64,000 nt of DNA from Periplaneta americana (taxonomy: Eukaryota > Arthropoda > Insecta > Blattodea > Blattidae). Shown one piece after another: positions 45,354-47,989 of the stretch. The stretch lies in NCBI RefSeq assembly GCF_040183065.1, contig NC_091120.1:15393708-15457707 (forward strand). The letters run 5' to 3'. A program made the position numbers and the translations under genes. Numbering within the stretch: position 1 is the first letter of the stretch; each line of letters opens with the position of its first letter. The notes beneath the pieces are model-generated. The model ran no database searches. It had not been told where the DNA came from and saw nothing but the letters and a program-made list of their open reading frames with translations.

Positions 45354-45642
45354 ATGTTTATTAACAATCTAATGTAGTAAACTTCTGAACTAGCAAGGTG
45401 AATATTTTCCTAGAGATTAAACTGTTCTTTTCTATCGAACATGAAGTCACATTTTAGTGAAGTTTCTATCTAAGAGATTTTATTTCTTTGATTTTCAGAA
45501 ACGGCGTGAGCAGAAAGTTAAAGAACGGGAGCGTGAACTGGCTAGTAATCTTATTTTGCCGTCCATAAATGCAGAGTCACACTTTTTAGGGGGCGGATTT
45601 AATTTATCAACTGCGCATAAGAGACCTGCTGACAATAACTAA
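894..45642 (+). CDS. CFAP58: CFAP58 (cilia- and flagella-associated protein 58), 3' 13 exons of a gene that starts upstream
   Basis: The joined exons are 894-1068, 2249-2425, 4878-5015, 5985-6246, 9491-9629, 11641-11836, 17921-18029, 21680-21858, 22831-23003, 26263-26425, 32209-32433, 37945-38055 and 45499-45642. Every junction keeps the reading frame and has AG acceptors and GT donors. The product is almost wholly charged coiled coil. Stretches recognised as CFAP58 include FDYKKKLAEADTKL, QQNLFEAVRSDRN, LRSPLNVHRWRKLE, SRQPGPDVAIRL and the end KKKYFVQKRREQK. The family (about 870 residues in human) acts in the sperm flagellum and motile cilia, where it is needed for axoneme and midpiece assembly. 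The visible part corresponds roughly to human residue 170 to the C-terminus. No disruption was seen, so the gene looks functional. Introns reach about 7.4 kb and hold most of the transposons in the window. Confidence 0.93.
1393..1971. mobile_element. Defective Tc1-like transposon with TIRs and TA duplication
   Basis: The ends are an imperfect inverted repeat of about 29 bp starting CAGACGTGGA, each flanked by TA (1391-1392 and 1972-1973). On the + strand near 1585-1835 a decayed frame reads WPARRPDMKEIENL, SILKKKVNKKRL and further similarity to the Tc1 transposase C-terminus. Only the last part of the transposase survives, so this is an internally deleted copy. Confidence 0.8.
2249..2425 (+). 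CDS. CFAP58: CFAP58 exon
   Basis: Exactly 59 codons, phase 0 on both sides. The acceptor is tttttgcag and the donor gtgggg. It encodes a coiled coil starting NQRNEANKELRAKEQLEQE, which matches the family segment around human residues 220-280. Confidence 0.9.
2799..3090 (-). mobile_element. tRNA-derived SINE (family A) with 14-bp TSD
   Basis: Flanked by cttttgaaagtaaa at 2785-2798 and 3091-3104. On the minus strand the head has an A box (TAGCTCAGTTGGTAGAGC) and a B box (GGTTCGATCCC), and the 3' end is a short CTTTAC-type tail. Reading frames inside it are not genes. A second copy lies at 28639-28935. Confidence 0.88.
3105..3850. other. Intron sequence, nothing recognised
   Basis: No coding frame, tRNA-like box or bounded repeat was seen in this part of the CFAP58 intron. 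Confidence 0.5.
3852..4365 (-). repeat. Two tandem copies of a tRNA-headed SINE-like unit (family B)
   Basis: Two units start near 3852 and 4143, a period of about 291 bp. Each carries on the minus strand a tRNA-like head (GAGGTAGCTCAGTCGGTAGAGCG, B box near GATCGATACCCGGCC) and ends with a shared stretch at gtgtgacttaaattgt. They are related to the element at 8751-9121. The heads lack a full cloverleaf, so they are not functional tRNAs. Confidence 0.65.
4878..5015 (+). CDS. CFAP58: CFAP58 exon
   Basis: 46 codons, phase 0, between tttccag and gtatct. It encodes GLNDRLQRDVESLTSKQTK and then a coiled coil ending SAKIHELK. A CA/CT microsatellite starts about 60 bp downstream of the donor. Confidence 0.88.
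5083..5130. repeat. (CA)n(CT)n microsatellite
   Basis: A run of CA dinucleotides passes into CT dinucleotides just after the CFAP58 exon 4878-5015. It creates the low-complexity frames seen here. Confidence 0.9.
5131..5540 (+). mobile_element. Probable tRNA-derived SINE (family C)
   Basis: A tRNA-like B box (GATTCGATCCCCGG) near 5175 is followed by SINE-type body sequence (gacattaagcctgg...ggcactgggtttttcc). No clear target-site duplication was seen, and the microsatellite hides the left edge. Confidence 0.5.
5985..6246 (+). CDS. CFAP58: CFAP58 exon
   Basis: 87 codons plus one base, between ttgctag and gtaggt. It contains EKEREKLKVALVQLEKDV and REREILNKNILKAAG. The latter matches the family's RERDILNKNMLKA block well. 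Confidence 0.92.
6479..7200 (-). mobile_element. I-type LINE, 5'-truncated (copy B) with 14-bp TSD
   Basis: Flanked by perfect copies of tgttccaattcaat at 6465-6478 and 7201-7214. The minus-strand frame ending at 6490 encodes the same RNase H end as copy A, and the stop is followed by AACAACAAC. The 5' end is truncated within the RNase H domain. It lies in antisense in a CFAP58 intron. Confidence 0.93.
7476..8255 (+). mobile_element. Short non-autonomous hAT transposon
   Basis: The ends are inverted repeats TAGAGACGAGAATTCCATG and its complement with one mismatch in 19. It is flanked by the 8-bp duplication gtgataag (7468-7475 and 8256-8263), which fits the hAT preference nTnnnnAn. Inside, near 7855-7950, the + strand still spells [20 protein letters not shown], the C-terminal hAT dimerisation motif. 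Almost all of the transposase is gone. A LINE fragment is nested inside it. Confidence 0.9.
8087..8214 (+). mobile_element. I-type LINE fragment (copy C) nested in the hAT element
   Basis: Flanked by catattttgggatttta at 8070-8086 and 8215-8231. It holds only the last part of the C-terminal Cys/His region and the AAC tail. A segment present in copy A (about 30 bp, the ...HLKICASVAG... part) is missing, so this copy also has an internal deletion. Confidence 0.9.
8290..9330 (-). mobile_element. Second RNase H LINE family, decayed, split by a later insertion
   Basis: Minus-strand frames give GNEMADLLAKKGA (RNase H end) near 8650 and MVTGHDCLTSHLHRTGI near 8420. Across the insertion at 8751-9121 an ILADSKA-like remnant lies near 9200. 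Frames are broken by stops. It is related to but distinct from copies A-C. Confidence 0.65.
8751..9121. mobile_element. tRNA-headed element with internal inverted repeat (family B relative)
   Basis: Flanked by aatttgagg at 8742-8750 and 9122-9130. It splits a LINE fragment whose frame resumes on the far side. An almost perfect inverted repeat of about 40 bp (AAGCTTTCAGGAATAACTCC and its complement) lies near 8757-8875. A tRNA-like head with B box GGTTCGATACCC lies near 9030-9095. The structure suggests two opposed SINE-B units. Confidence 0.65.
9491..9629 (+). CDS. CFAP58: CFAP58 exon
   Basis: The acceptor is atttcag and the donor gtgaca. It starts with two bases that complete a Gly codon (G|GA), then reads ALEQQKLMKLQDQARKNLEQ and ends NLEKEKDR with the Arg codon split. 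A solo LTR begins only 35 bp after the donor. Confidence 0.9.
9664..10456 (-). mobile_element. Solo LTR, probably of a Ty3/gypsy-type element
   Basis: Read on the minus strand it starts TGTGACAG and ends GTTACA, with a poly(A) signal-like TTTTGTAATAAAAG just before the end. The target duplication is atat (9660-9663 and 10457-10460). A second related copy lies at 32546-33271. No gag or pol is present, so each is probably a recombination product. The assignment to gypsy is inference from the ends and the 4-bp duplication. Confidence 0.7.
10796..11100 (+). mobile_element. tRNA-like SINE (family D)
   Basis: The head AAGTAGCTCAGTGCCAGCAT has A-box character and GGTCCAGGTTTGAA has B-box character. 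The element ends in a poly(A) run at 11089-11098. No target duplication was identified. Confidence 0.5.
11641..11836 (+). CDS. CFAP58: CFAP58 exon
   Basis: It follows the acceptor ttatag, completes the split Arg codon and ends at codon boundary EAQ before gtgaga. It carries the family block QVAIFDYKKKLAEADTKL followed by QQNLFEAVRSDRNAFSKQLI. This is one of the most diagnostic segments for CFAP58. A Helitron starts 41 bp downstream. Confidence 0.95.
11877..13021 (+). mobile_element. Non-autonomous Helitron, copy 1
   Basis: It starts TCTATACTAATAATAAA and ends GGGTACGGCTAG, inserted between A (11876) and T (13022) with no target duplication. The TC start, CTAG end and A^T target are the Helitron signature. 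No Rep or helicase frame is present. A near-identical copy in opposite orientation lies at 14385-15498. Confidence 0.85.
13022..14099. other. Intron sequence between Helitrons, nothing firm
   Basis: A reading frame of 103 codons at 13557-13868 has no recognisable motif. An inverted pair (atgctcgaccat near 13422 and atggtcgagcat near 13884) suggests the ends of a small unclassified element. Confidence 0.35.
14100..16020 (+). mobile_element. Decayed LINE reverse transcriptase fragment, duplicated, split by Helitron
   Basis: A sequence block (…RLEAQEMRFLRPLIHVI…, KIREGLEISNVVHDIKHYQL) resembling the C-terminal region of a reverse transcriptase occurs at about 14210-14384 plus 15499-15560, and again at about 15640-15880. 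Stops and frameshifts are frequent. Confidence 0.55.
14385..15498 (-). mobile_element. Non-autonomous Helitron, copy 2 (inverted)
   Basis: Same ends as copy 1, on the minus strand. It interrupts the sequence aaaca^ttacc. The uninterrupted form aaacattacc is visible at the related sequence near 15805-15815. Length differences from copy 1 lie mainly in an AT-rich internal repeat. Confidence 0.88.
16217..17479 (+). mobile_element. RTE-like LINE fragment with AAGT tail and 14-bp TSD
   Basis: Flanked by tatcttagataatc at 16203-16216 and 17480-17493. It encodes the C-terminal part of an endonuclease/reverse transcriptase polyprotein: [49 protein letters not shown], then [17 protein letters not shown]-type sequence. 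The stop is followed by a roughly 80-bp run of AAGT. Another LINE is nested at 16650-17266. Clade assignment is tentative. Confidence 0.88.
16650..17266 (-). mobile_element. Divergent RNase H LINE nested in the RTE-like LINE
   Basis: Flanked by atgggaagataatat at 16635-16649 and 17267-17281. The outer element reads continuously across once this is removed. Minus-strand frame has IPRKSAVAKFRLLTEHDYLA and a broken Cys cluster, and the 3' end again shows a stop followed by AACAACAACAGC. It belongs to a family related to copies A-F. Confidence 0.9.
17921..18029 (+). CDS. CFAP58: CFAP58 exon
   Basis: 36 codons plus one base, between atatag and gtaata. It reads DEISELRQKLKVMSHQIEQL and then KEDITTKETQLMREEY. 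The family has DEITDMKRKLKIM-type sequence here. Confidence 0.9.
18531..19100 (-). mobile_element. CR1/jockey-like LINE 3' fragment with 3' hairpin
   Basis: The minus-strand frame 18646-19071 encodes a reverse transcriptase C-terminal region (GWGSSFKSNFNPLYLLQKKI, LFLDFNVLNVRQIYYIVLIK, NLGPRIYNKFIFKYP). Beyond the stop is a stem-loop CGCCCCTGA...TCAGGGGCG at 18531-18565. A longer copy lies at 31345-32190. Confidence 0.8.
19081..19930. other. Intron sequence with one weak LINE remnant
   Basis: Around 19540-19760 the + strand spells KYLPESQINDFHTPSASLSC-like and KLKKYLISHAFYSVGEF, which resembles a degenerate LINE C-terminus. Nothing else was recognised. Confidence 0.4.
19940..20430 (-). mobile_element. 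Tc1/mariner-type transposase fragment, decayed
   Basis: The minus frame 20026-20262 has HDGSPAYFYRTVTAHLGQQF and WPPRSPDLIPLDYYIWGWIK, the DDE catalytic region of a mariner-related transposase family common in arthropods. Upstream sequence carries SLNVWCGVLDDQL in another frame, so it is broken. Confidence 0.75.
20434..21440 (+). mobile_element. R2-like LINE C-terminal fragment, decayed
   Basis: It encodes NRCRKCSKIETLLHVLGSCP (zinc-knuckle) and then RHHSVRSSVATAL and a GHIRCIDMIIMK stretch. It is clearly parallel to the intact copy at 47996-49255. Several stops and frameshifts occur. It ends in an A-rich stretch near 21435. Confidence 0.7.
21680..21858 (+). CDS. CFAP58: CFAP58 exon
   Basis: It completes a split Ala codon after ttatag and ends EMEQ before gtacaa. 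It encodes KSEKEKENLKLELRKMKDEL and NLEERKLQKTIQDADEERE, a continuous coiled coil. Confidence 0.9.
21992..22596. mobile_element. Non-autonomous DNA transposon with 24-bp TIRs
   Basis: The left end GTGTTCAGTTCAAAGTGTGT is matched in inverse at the right end (catgacacactttgaaatgaacac) with one mismatch. Internal frames have no known motif. No convincing target duplication was found, so the superfamily is open. Confidence 0.6.
22831..23003 (+). CDS. CFAP58: CFAP58 exon
   Basis: 57 codons plus two bases, between ttttcag and a perfect gtaagt donor. It holds the diagnostic NERDILGTQLVRRNDELSLL and YDQRLEDIRLLKLEIKKLR. Confidence 0.95.
23045..23935 (+). mobile_element. CR1/jockey-like LINE 3' fragment with 3' hairpin
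   Basis: The frame 23068-23574 encodes a reverse transcriptase C-terminal region (FPYFDYADILLTDFSSDNKT, LETIGWLKLDKKRNLHSLLL, LPRLWNSLPASIRDCRN). A 3' UTR of about 270 bp ends in a long stem-loop at 23847-23892, then a TAAATAAATAAA tail. Confidence 0.85.
23847..23892 (+). other. LINE 3'-terminal stem-loop
   Basis: CCTGGTAGAG pairs with CTCTACCAGG, with an inner stem AAGGCC/GGCCTT and loop TGAC. Such 3' hairpins are known recognition structures for LINE reverse transcriptases, and the tail begins a few bases later. Confidence 0.75.
23972..24268. mobile_element. MITE-like fold-back element with ~90-bp arms
   Basis: The left arm from gagccattcagagcag to about 24060 is complementary to 24178-24268. 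Between the arms a segment of about 60 bp (ttaatattaaattt...ggccatattaatt) is directly repeated twice. Confidence 0.75.
24270..25020 (+). mobile_element. Decayed LINE reverse transcriptase remnant
   Basis: Short in-frame echoes of a reverse transcriptase occur: VNFNYLGCNVTYKNNNEE, then LLHGCETWTVYKEEKLKSY. Stops and frameshifts are dense. No ends were identified. Confidence 0.55.
25269..26088. mobile_element. TTAA-flanked fold-back element with ~290-bp inverted arms
   Basis: TTAA lies at 25265-25268 and 26089-26092. The ends read GGGAAGACTCCACTG and its near-exact complement. The inverted arms run about 25269-25552 and 25806-26088 with few mismatches. The spacer holds a tandem repeat. TTAA targets are used by piggyBac, Kolobok and Sola3 elements, and no transposase is present to choose between them. 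Confidence 0.85.
25545..25640. repeat. Three tandem ~37-bp units in the fold-back spacer
   Basis: The unit aactagcagcatta followed by an AT-rich stretch ending aataaa occurs three times with small changes. Confidence 0.8.
26263..26425 (+). CDS. CFAP58: CFAP58 exon
   Basis: It completes the split Arg codon after ttttcag and ends RKLE before gtgggt. It holds CRALEEELRSPLNVHRWRKL, the most recognisable CFAP58 motif. It lies about 175 bp after the TTAA fold-back element. Confidence 0.96.
26636..27590. repeat. Long hairpin and outer inverted repeat of an unclassified element
   Basis: ATGGTACTTGTGAGGTAAGT at 26640 is complemented near 26752, with an inner stem TTAAGCACGAGGC / GCCTCGTGCTTAA (loop TGAT). 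In addition ttttatccatgaccataacg at 26758 is complemented at about 27560-27580. Together these suggest a MITE of about 0.95 kb, possibly with a tRNA-like SINE inserted near 27130-27240. Confidence 0.55.
27712..27905 (+). mobile_element. SINE family E, 5'-truncated copy
   Basis: It matches the body of the full SINE at 44900-45155: GAGGCAAGTTACCTGG, AGCAAATGCTGGGTAACTTT, a CACTAAATAACC stretch and an A-rich tail. The tRNA-like head is reduced to the B-box end. Confidence 0.8.
28639..28935 (+). mobile_element. tRNA-derived SINE family A, copy 2
   Basis: It has the same head (GGGTAGCTCAGTTGGTAGAG, GGTTCGATCCC) and body as 2799-3090, in the opposite orientation, ending in repeated CTTTAC. Flanks actccattat and actccaatat may be an imperfect duplication. 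Confidence 0.85.
28900..30240 (-). mobile_element. Decayed RNase H LINE interrupted by an R2-like fragment
   Basis: On the minus strand about 30240-29800 gives LSDSKEIIFPIAS and further RNase H-like pieces. The end at about 29100-28900 gives MATFRLLIDQDCISKHLHRI. Between them lies an R2-like LINE fragment (29200-29800), implying nesting. Confidence 0.55.
29200..29800 (-). mobile_element. R2-like LINE C-terminal fragment
   Basis: Minus-strand frames give RAHITAIDRRNQSSLILDPT, then VRFEKDDQQANNVSNEKKSV, and, after a frame break, GLLFGTRGTSFKLTKTILL and RDSLSILHNHLY. These align in order with the end of the 419-codon frame at 47996-49255. Confidence 0.75.
30245..31140 (-). mobile_element. LINE reverse transcriptase fragment with FADN in place of FADD
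   Basis: The minus frame 30259-31047 continues upstream into QGVRQGCGLSPLLFIIYMN (RT motif 4). The catalytic box reads LMFADNQVIIAKTED, where the second Asp is Asn. Downstream lie NSFNYLGYNLSYITDEDM and GRPRKRWHE. The copy is 5'-truncated and probably dead. Confidence 0.8.
31345..32190 (-). mobile_element. CR1/jockey-like LINE 3' fragment, longer copy
   Basis: It is the same family as 18531-19100, with the same stem-loop near 31354-31388. The minus frame adds VKYLGIIFDNHLKWNQHINY upstream. Its 5' edge comes within a few tens of bases of the CFAP58 exon acceptor at 32208. The apparent start codons of this frame lie in the CFAP58 exon antisense and are not real. Confidence 0.8.
32209..32433 (+). 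CDS. CFAP58: CFAP58 exon
   Basis: 75 codons, phase 0, between gaacacag and gtttgt. It begins GSDPTSYELIQK and includes LRDLLSRQPGPDVAIRLQQT, both family hallmarks. A jockey/CR1-like LINE fragment in antisense ends within roughly 60 bp of its acceptor. Confidence 0.95.
32546..33271 (-). mobile_element. Solo LTR, second copy
   Basis: It is similar through most of its length to 9664-10456 and ends with the same gtcaca (+ strand). The flanks (acaa, atat) do not match, so one edge may be rearranged. It follows the CFAP58 exon 32209-32433 by 112 bp. Confidence 0.65.
33515..33839 (+). mobile_element. tRNA-like SINE (family H), interrupted
   Basis: The head has GTGCTGGAGCACTGGGCTTC and the B-box-like GGTTCGACCCC. 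The body appears to resume after the DNA element at 33842-34566. Confidence 0.5.
33842..34566. mobile_element. Non-autonomous DNA transposon with TA duplication
   Basis: The ends GGGATTATAAAGAATGGACA are exact inverted repeats flanked by TA (33840-33841 and 34567-34568). No transposase frame was seen. TA duplication fits the Tc1/mariner group. Confidence 0.8.
34837..36278 (-). mobile_element. ORF1-only retroposon with 13-bp TSD
   Basis: Flanked by aaacgaatatatg at 34824-34836 and 36279-36291. The minus frame 35498-36274 (258 codons) begins EVRNRRKQLLPYMKAARAKG and then KVNGKWYDLEF. This resembles the C-terminal domain of LINE ORF1 proteins, and a Lys/Arg/Glu-rich tail follows. The next 660 bp to the 3' end are purine-rich on that strand and show no endonuclease or reverse transcriptase. 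Confidence 0.75.
36719..36976. mobile_element. MITE with ~30-bp TIRs
   Basis: ATGAAGAGTCCACTGCAAGA and the following GAATGATGGATGTCA are complemented at the right end (tgacatccatcattcttgc...). The flank is AT-rich, and TA duplication is possible. Confidence 0.7.
36985..37850 (-). mobile_element. LINE 3' fragment (jockey/CR1-like) with TACA tail
   Basis: The minus frame 37523-37822 ends in KFSFLNRTIRDWNALPADLL and FKNRLKDFTYRR, typical of LINE polyprotein ends. One frame break separates it from an upstream piece (RIRLCALFKTYRGS). The 3' end runs into TACATACATACA. It ends about 95 bp before the CFAP58 exon at 37945. Confidence 0.75.
37945..38055 (+). CDS. CFAP58: CFAP58 exon
   Basis: 37 codons, phase 0, between ttttcag and gtaaat. 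It encodes CLIAELNMYEAQASEYKSDL and then ERVNEELKVVKKKYFVQ, matching the family's SSELNMYE...KKKYLAQ end region. Confidence 0.95.
38143..38191. repeat. (ATC)n microsatellite
   Basis: About 16 repeats of a trinucleotide. It produces poly-Met and poly-Ser frames that are artefacts. Confidence 0.95.
38327..38510 (-). mobile_element. I-type LINE fragment (copy D)
   Basis: It holds the last 180 bp of the family, including YQSPNCPLCNLNQEMDSEHL, and the usual stop position, here mutated from TAG to TGG, then AAC repeats. Flanking sequences are only partly alike, so the duplication is unclear. Confidence 0.8.
38540..39110. repeat. Unclassified interspersed-repeat-like region
   Basis: GC-richer than its surroundings and containing sequence that looks repeat-derived (gtggctacttcattc..., gagtagcccctccc). 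No frame, tRNA box or ends were identified. Confidence 0.3.
39611..40545 (+). mobile_element. I-type LINE with the full RNase H domain (copy E), 13-bp TSD
   Basis: Flanked by acatttctgttaa at 39598-39610 and 40546-40558. It is open through about 300 codons to TAG at 40531-40533. All four RNase H acidic positions are visible: YTDGSL, FDGEII, LSDSKA and KNADALAKK. The first Met codons lie in host flank outside the element, so this is a 5'-truncated copy read from flanking DNA, not an independent gene. Confidence 0.93.
40842..41529 (-). mobile_element. RTE-like LINE with internal deletion, 16-bp TSD
   Basis: Flanked by agccccaattacaata at 40826-40841 and 41530-41545. The minus strand reads from the 5' side ETKKKKPWFDEDCSIAVDRR (upstream part of the polyprotein) and then jumps near 41240 to [18 protein letters not shown] and the C-terminal end. 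The whole reverse transcriptase core is missing within one pair of duplications. Confidence 0.85.
42046..42436 (-). mobile_element. Two SINE copies in tandem (family G)
   Basis: On the minus strand the copy at 42222-42436 has a tRNA-like head (CTGGTTGGCGGAGTTGGTAT, B box GGTTCGATCC) and a body ending TTAAAAAAACATAACATTTA. The copy at 42046-42216 lacks the head and is otherwise the same. Confidence 0.75.
42440..43660. other. Intron sequence, nothing recognised
   Basis: No coding motif, bounded repeat or tRNA-like box was seen. A 65-codon frame at 43303-43500 has no known features. Confidence 0.5.
43855..44190 (+). mobile_element. tRNA-derived SINE (family F) nested in the Penelope-like element
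   Basis: The head CTCATGGTCTAGTGGTCAGA with B box GGTTCGATTCCC is clear. The body ends ATTGGATAAAAAAAA. A stretch like tataggtcaaactg on the left is echoed as tatatgtcaaactg after the right-hand AT repeat, consistent with a duplication of the target. Confidence 0.75.
44175..44229. repeat. (AT)n microsatellite
   Basis: A run of about 27 AT dinucleotides at the end of the SINE tail. Confidence 0.95.
44900..45155 (+). mobile_element. tRNA-derived SINE family E, full copy with 10-bp TSD
   Basis: Flanked by tttaaacata at 44890-44899 and 45156-45165. The head GTGGAGTAACGGTCAGCGCG and B box GGTTCGAATCCC are intact, and an A-rich tail closes it. Confidence 0.88.
45210..45265 (+). ncRNA. Candidate type I hammerhead ribozyme of the Penelope-like element
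   Basis: The core CTGAAGA (45221-45227) fits CUGANGA. Stem II GGAGGG/CCCTCC (45229-45234, 45238-45243) closes a 3-base loop. GAAAC follows at 45244-45248, and ATGTC ends at the expected cleavage site after C45253. Stem I can form from TGGTAA with TTACCA and TCA with TGA around an internal loop. One extra U (45228) between the core and stem II departs from the consensus, and stem III is minimal, as reported for Penelope-like elements. Confidence 0.5.
45304..45351. repeat. (AT)n microsatellite
   Basis: An uninterrupted AT run upstream of the last CFAP58 exon. Confidence 0.95.
45499..45642 (+). CDS. CFAP58: CFAP58 terminal exon with stop
   Basis: 48 codons including the TAA at 45640-45642, after the acceptor attttcag. 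It encodes KRREQKVKERERELASNLIL and a non-coil tail with FLGGGFNLSTAHKR. The family tail likewise has a GGGF motif. Confidence 0.93.
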   Translation, partial: KRREQKVKERERELASNLILPSINAESHFLGGGFNLSTAHKRPADNN

Positions 45643-45711
45643 GAATACGTAGACGAATTGTGCTTTCAGAGAATAACAATTAGTCGGAATTCATTCATCT
45701 CATTATGGGAG

Positions 45712-45717
45712 AATAAA
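45712..45717 (+). terminator. Candidate poly(A) signal of CFAP58
   Basis: AATAAA lies 70 bp after the CFAP58 stop codon and is followed by a T/G-rich stretch. The position suits a short 3' UTR, but no transcript data were available. Confidence 0.5.
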
Positions 45718-45767
45718 ATTATAAATGTTGTATGTGTATGGTAATGTTTTCATTTCTGTGTCCTTAG

Positions 45768-46275
45768 TTTTTTTTTTTTGCGCCTCAATGAAGTATTTAT
45801 TTATAAAGTTTTACATAAATATGTAATTAATTAATCACTGTTCCATGACAGTTACACTGTACTTGTCGTCGTACGTTTCCAGGGTGTCAGCCAAGTGCTC
45901 GTTGTCTCGCGGCTTCTTGCGCTGGTTCGGTTTCTTACGCTTGTGGAGTGTCGCCTTCTTGGGTCTACGATCTTCCATGGAGCAGATTCCCTGTTTCTCC
46001 AGATATTCCTCTATCTTCAGGTTATCCGTGCTCTAAACTACCACAGAACGCCAGAGTTTCTGGAACTCATTGTCCACAGGCAGAGCTGCTGTCTTGTTTG
46101 TGAAGAACAAAATCTTCTTTTTGTCAATTGGTCGCGAGATGTATAATAATCTCATTCTGCAAAGTCTTGAGGGTTTTATTACAATGTGGCAAAGATTCCT
46201 GAACGTCTTCCAACAGAATTCCTTCAAGACTCTTCAAGTCTTGTTGCGACAACAAACGCAGTCGATTCCGGTATT
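45768..46275 (-). pseudogene. GTF2E2: Processed pseudogene of TFIIE-beta (GTF2E2), 3' part
   Basis: On the minus strand the pieces [73 protein letters not shown] and DNEHLADTLETYDDKYSV follow the TFIIE-beta C-terminal region in order, up to a stop at 45835-45837. TFIIE-beta is a general transcription factor subunit for RNA polymerase II. A one-base insertion near 46140 shifts the frame, and TAG follows RSVVV near 46035. A 3' UTR with AATAAA at 45801-45796 leads to a run of 12 A at 45779-45768. There are no introns. It is a dead mRNA retrocopy, truncated at its 5' side. Confidence 0.88.
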
Positions 46276-46888
46276 AGGCCAATATTTTGAATTTTAAAAA
46301 TAAAATATTTCCTCCAAAGCCAGTGTTTGAGGAAATGTCCCCTTAACACTGGCAGCATTCCCACGCTGGATAGCAATAGCGATTCTTTGTCTCAAGAAGT
46401 CAGTCGACCTGGAGTCTCCATTGAGCGCTTGCAACTTTTTCCGATGTCTGAAACCAGCATTTTAGCCTCTGAGCACCAAGTTCCCAACGTCTCAACAGCA
46501 AAAACAGAGAACAAATATCTGTCCTGGAGATCCCGATACTTATTCCTTTTGATGCTCACTGCAGATGTTGCAGCAACTTTGGAGGTGACAGGCAAATGTG
46601 ATGGTGCTAAAGTGTCGACACAAGTGGCATCCCATAGCAGAGATTTTCCATGAGACCAGGGTATCAAGGTCAATCCATCTGGTCTTTTTCCATCAGAACG
46701 GCAGATTCCAATAGGTTCCAGGATTGATGGAAAACCAGCAGAGACAAGTGCCCTTTTAATGATGTCATTTAATTGAAAGTGCCTGGCAAATCTCCCGGTA
46801 TTTTTGGGGCAACTTAAGCCATGGTGACCATAGGGATCAACAGTGGCTCCACAAAGACATTTATGTGGAAAACAGATCTTGCACCCGA
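46276..46888 (-). mobile_element. LINE 3' fragment with zinc knuckle and RLE-like nuclease, fused to the GTF2E2 retrocopy
   Basis: On the minus strand [20 protein letters not shown] begins a Cys/His cluster. It is followed by [50 protein letters not shown] and, after a frame break, IAIQRGNAASVKGTFPQ to a stop near 46298. PDG...WDATCVDT resembles the PD-(D/E)XK-type endonuclease of some LINEs. A related copy lies at 56100-56990. Confidence 0.75.
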
Positions 46889-47099
46889 GTCCTTAGTTCA
46901 CTTTTCAAAACATACTATAAAAATGCAAGGAAGTGCGAGATATTCACATTTGTAACCCAAATTCATGACTCGCGCTTCCTGATATGAAATAATCTGTTTG
47001 TGATTGTGAATGTTACGAAATGTGGTTTTCACTAAACTGAGAGACAATATAGAGAAGCAGACATTTTCATCAAGGACGGGCGGCTATTTAGGTAAGTAC

Positions 47100-47965
47100 C
47101 ACTTCACCTATTTATGAGGGTGTTTTTAAAAATAATGCCTCCTAATTTTTTTGTGTTACTGTTAACATAGTTCGGAGTACTAGTTGTTATATATTCTATT
47201 CAGTTAACTTTCCTACTTCACTGACTTCGTACCTCTGCTGCTAGAGAGCTCTGAAACATGACTGCATGTAACAACACTATGTTGGTATGTCTGAAGCAGC
47301 ATTCTGTGATAGAGTTTCTAATGGTAGAAAATATGGCCCCAGTTGACATTCATAGGGAGAATGAAGGCTGTTTATGGAGATGAATGTGCAGATATCATCA
47401 TCGGAGCTGAGTCAACGAACTCATTAGATGGAATTGTTGCATAACGTAGGAGCAGCTGTCAGTCAAGTGTGCAGATGATAATTGCAGAACTGGGTTTCTG
47501 TAAACTTAGTGCACGATGGGACTTGGTTTCACTGTCTTTGATCATCCTTCATACAGTTCTGATCTGGAGCCACCTCTTCCCAAAACTTAAGGAACACCTG
47601 AGAGGCCTGTATTTTTGATTCTGATGATGCTGCACAGATAGAAGTGAGGCTGTTGTTCTGTCATCAAAGTGAAAAATACTACAGTAATGGTATATGAAGA
47701 AACTGGTCTTCCATTGCGAGAGATGTGTTGATTGCCAGGTGGATTATGTGAAGAAATAATTACATTGTGAGTTGGTTAAAATGTATGGAGAAATTCGGAT
47801 TTTACTTTTTTTTTATTATGTATAATCTTTAGCCTTTTATTTAAGTCCAATTTTTGTTTTGTGGTTTGACATAGAGTTTTATTCTTGCTTATTTATTTGC
47901 TTTTAAATTATTTTATATGAATATCAGCAATAAAGTTGTAGAAAGTTACCACTTTTTGTTTTACT
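47100..47965 (+). mobile_element. Decayed mariner-like transposon
   Basis: Near 47285 the + strand reads KQHSVIEFLMVENMAPVDIH and then RENEGCLWR, matching the N-terminal helix-turn-helix of a mariner-like transposase (family form KQRSVIEFL...DIHRR). The rest is full of stops, with ILIPYSSDLEPPLPKT-like remnants near 47540. Ends are uncertain. Confidence 0.6.
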
Positions 47966-47989
47966 TAAATAACTATACCCATTTTGAAA

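Noticed and set aside
45835-46275. A live 3' exon of GTF2E2
   Set aside because: It carries a frameshift and an in-frame TAG, has a poly(A) tract after a poly(A) signal, and is bracketed by a direct repeat with a LINE.
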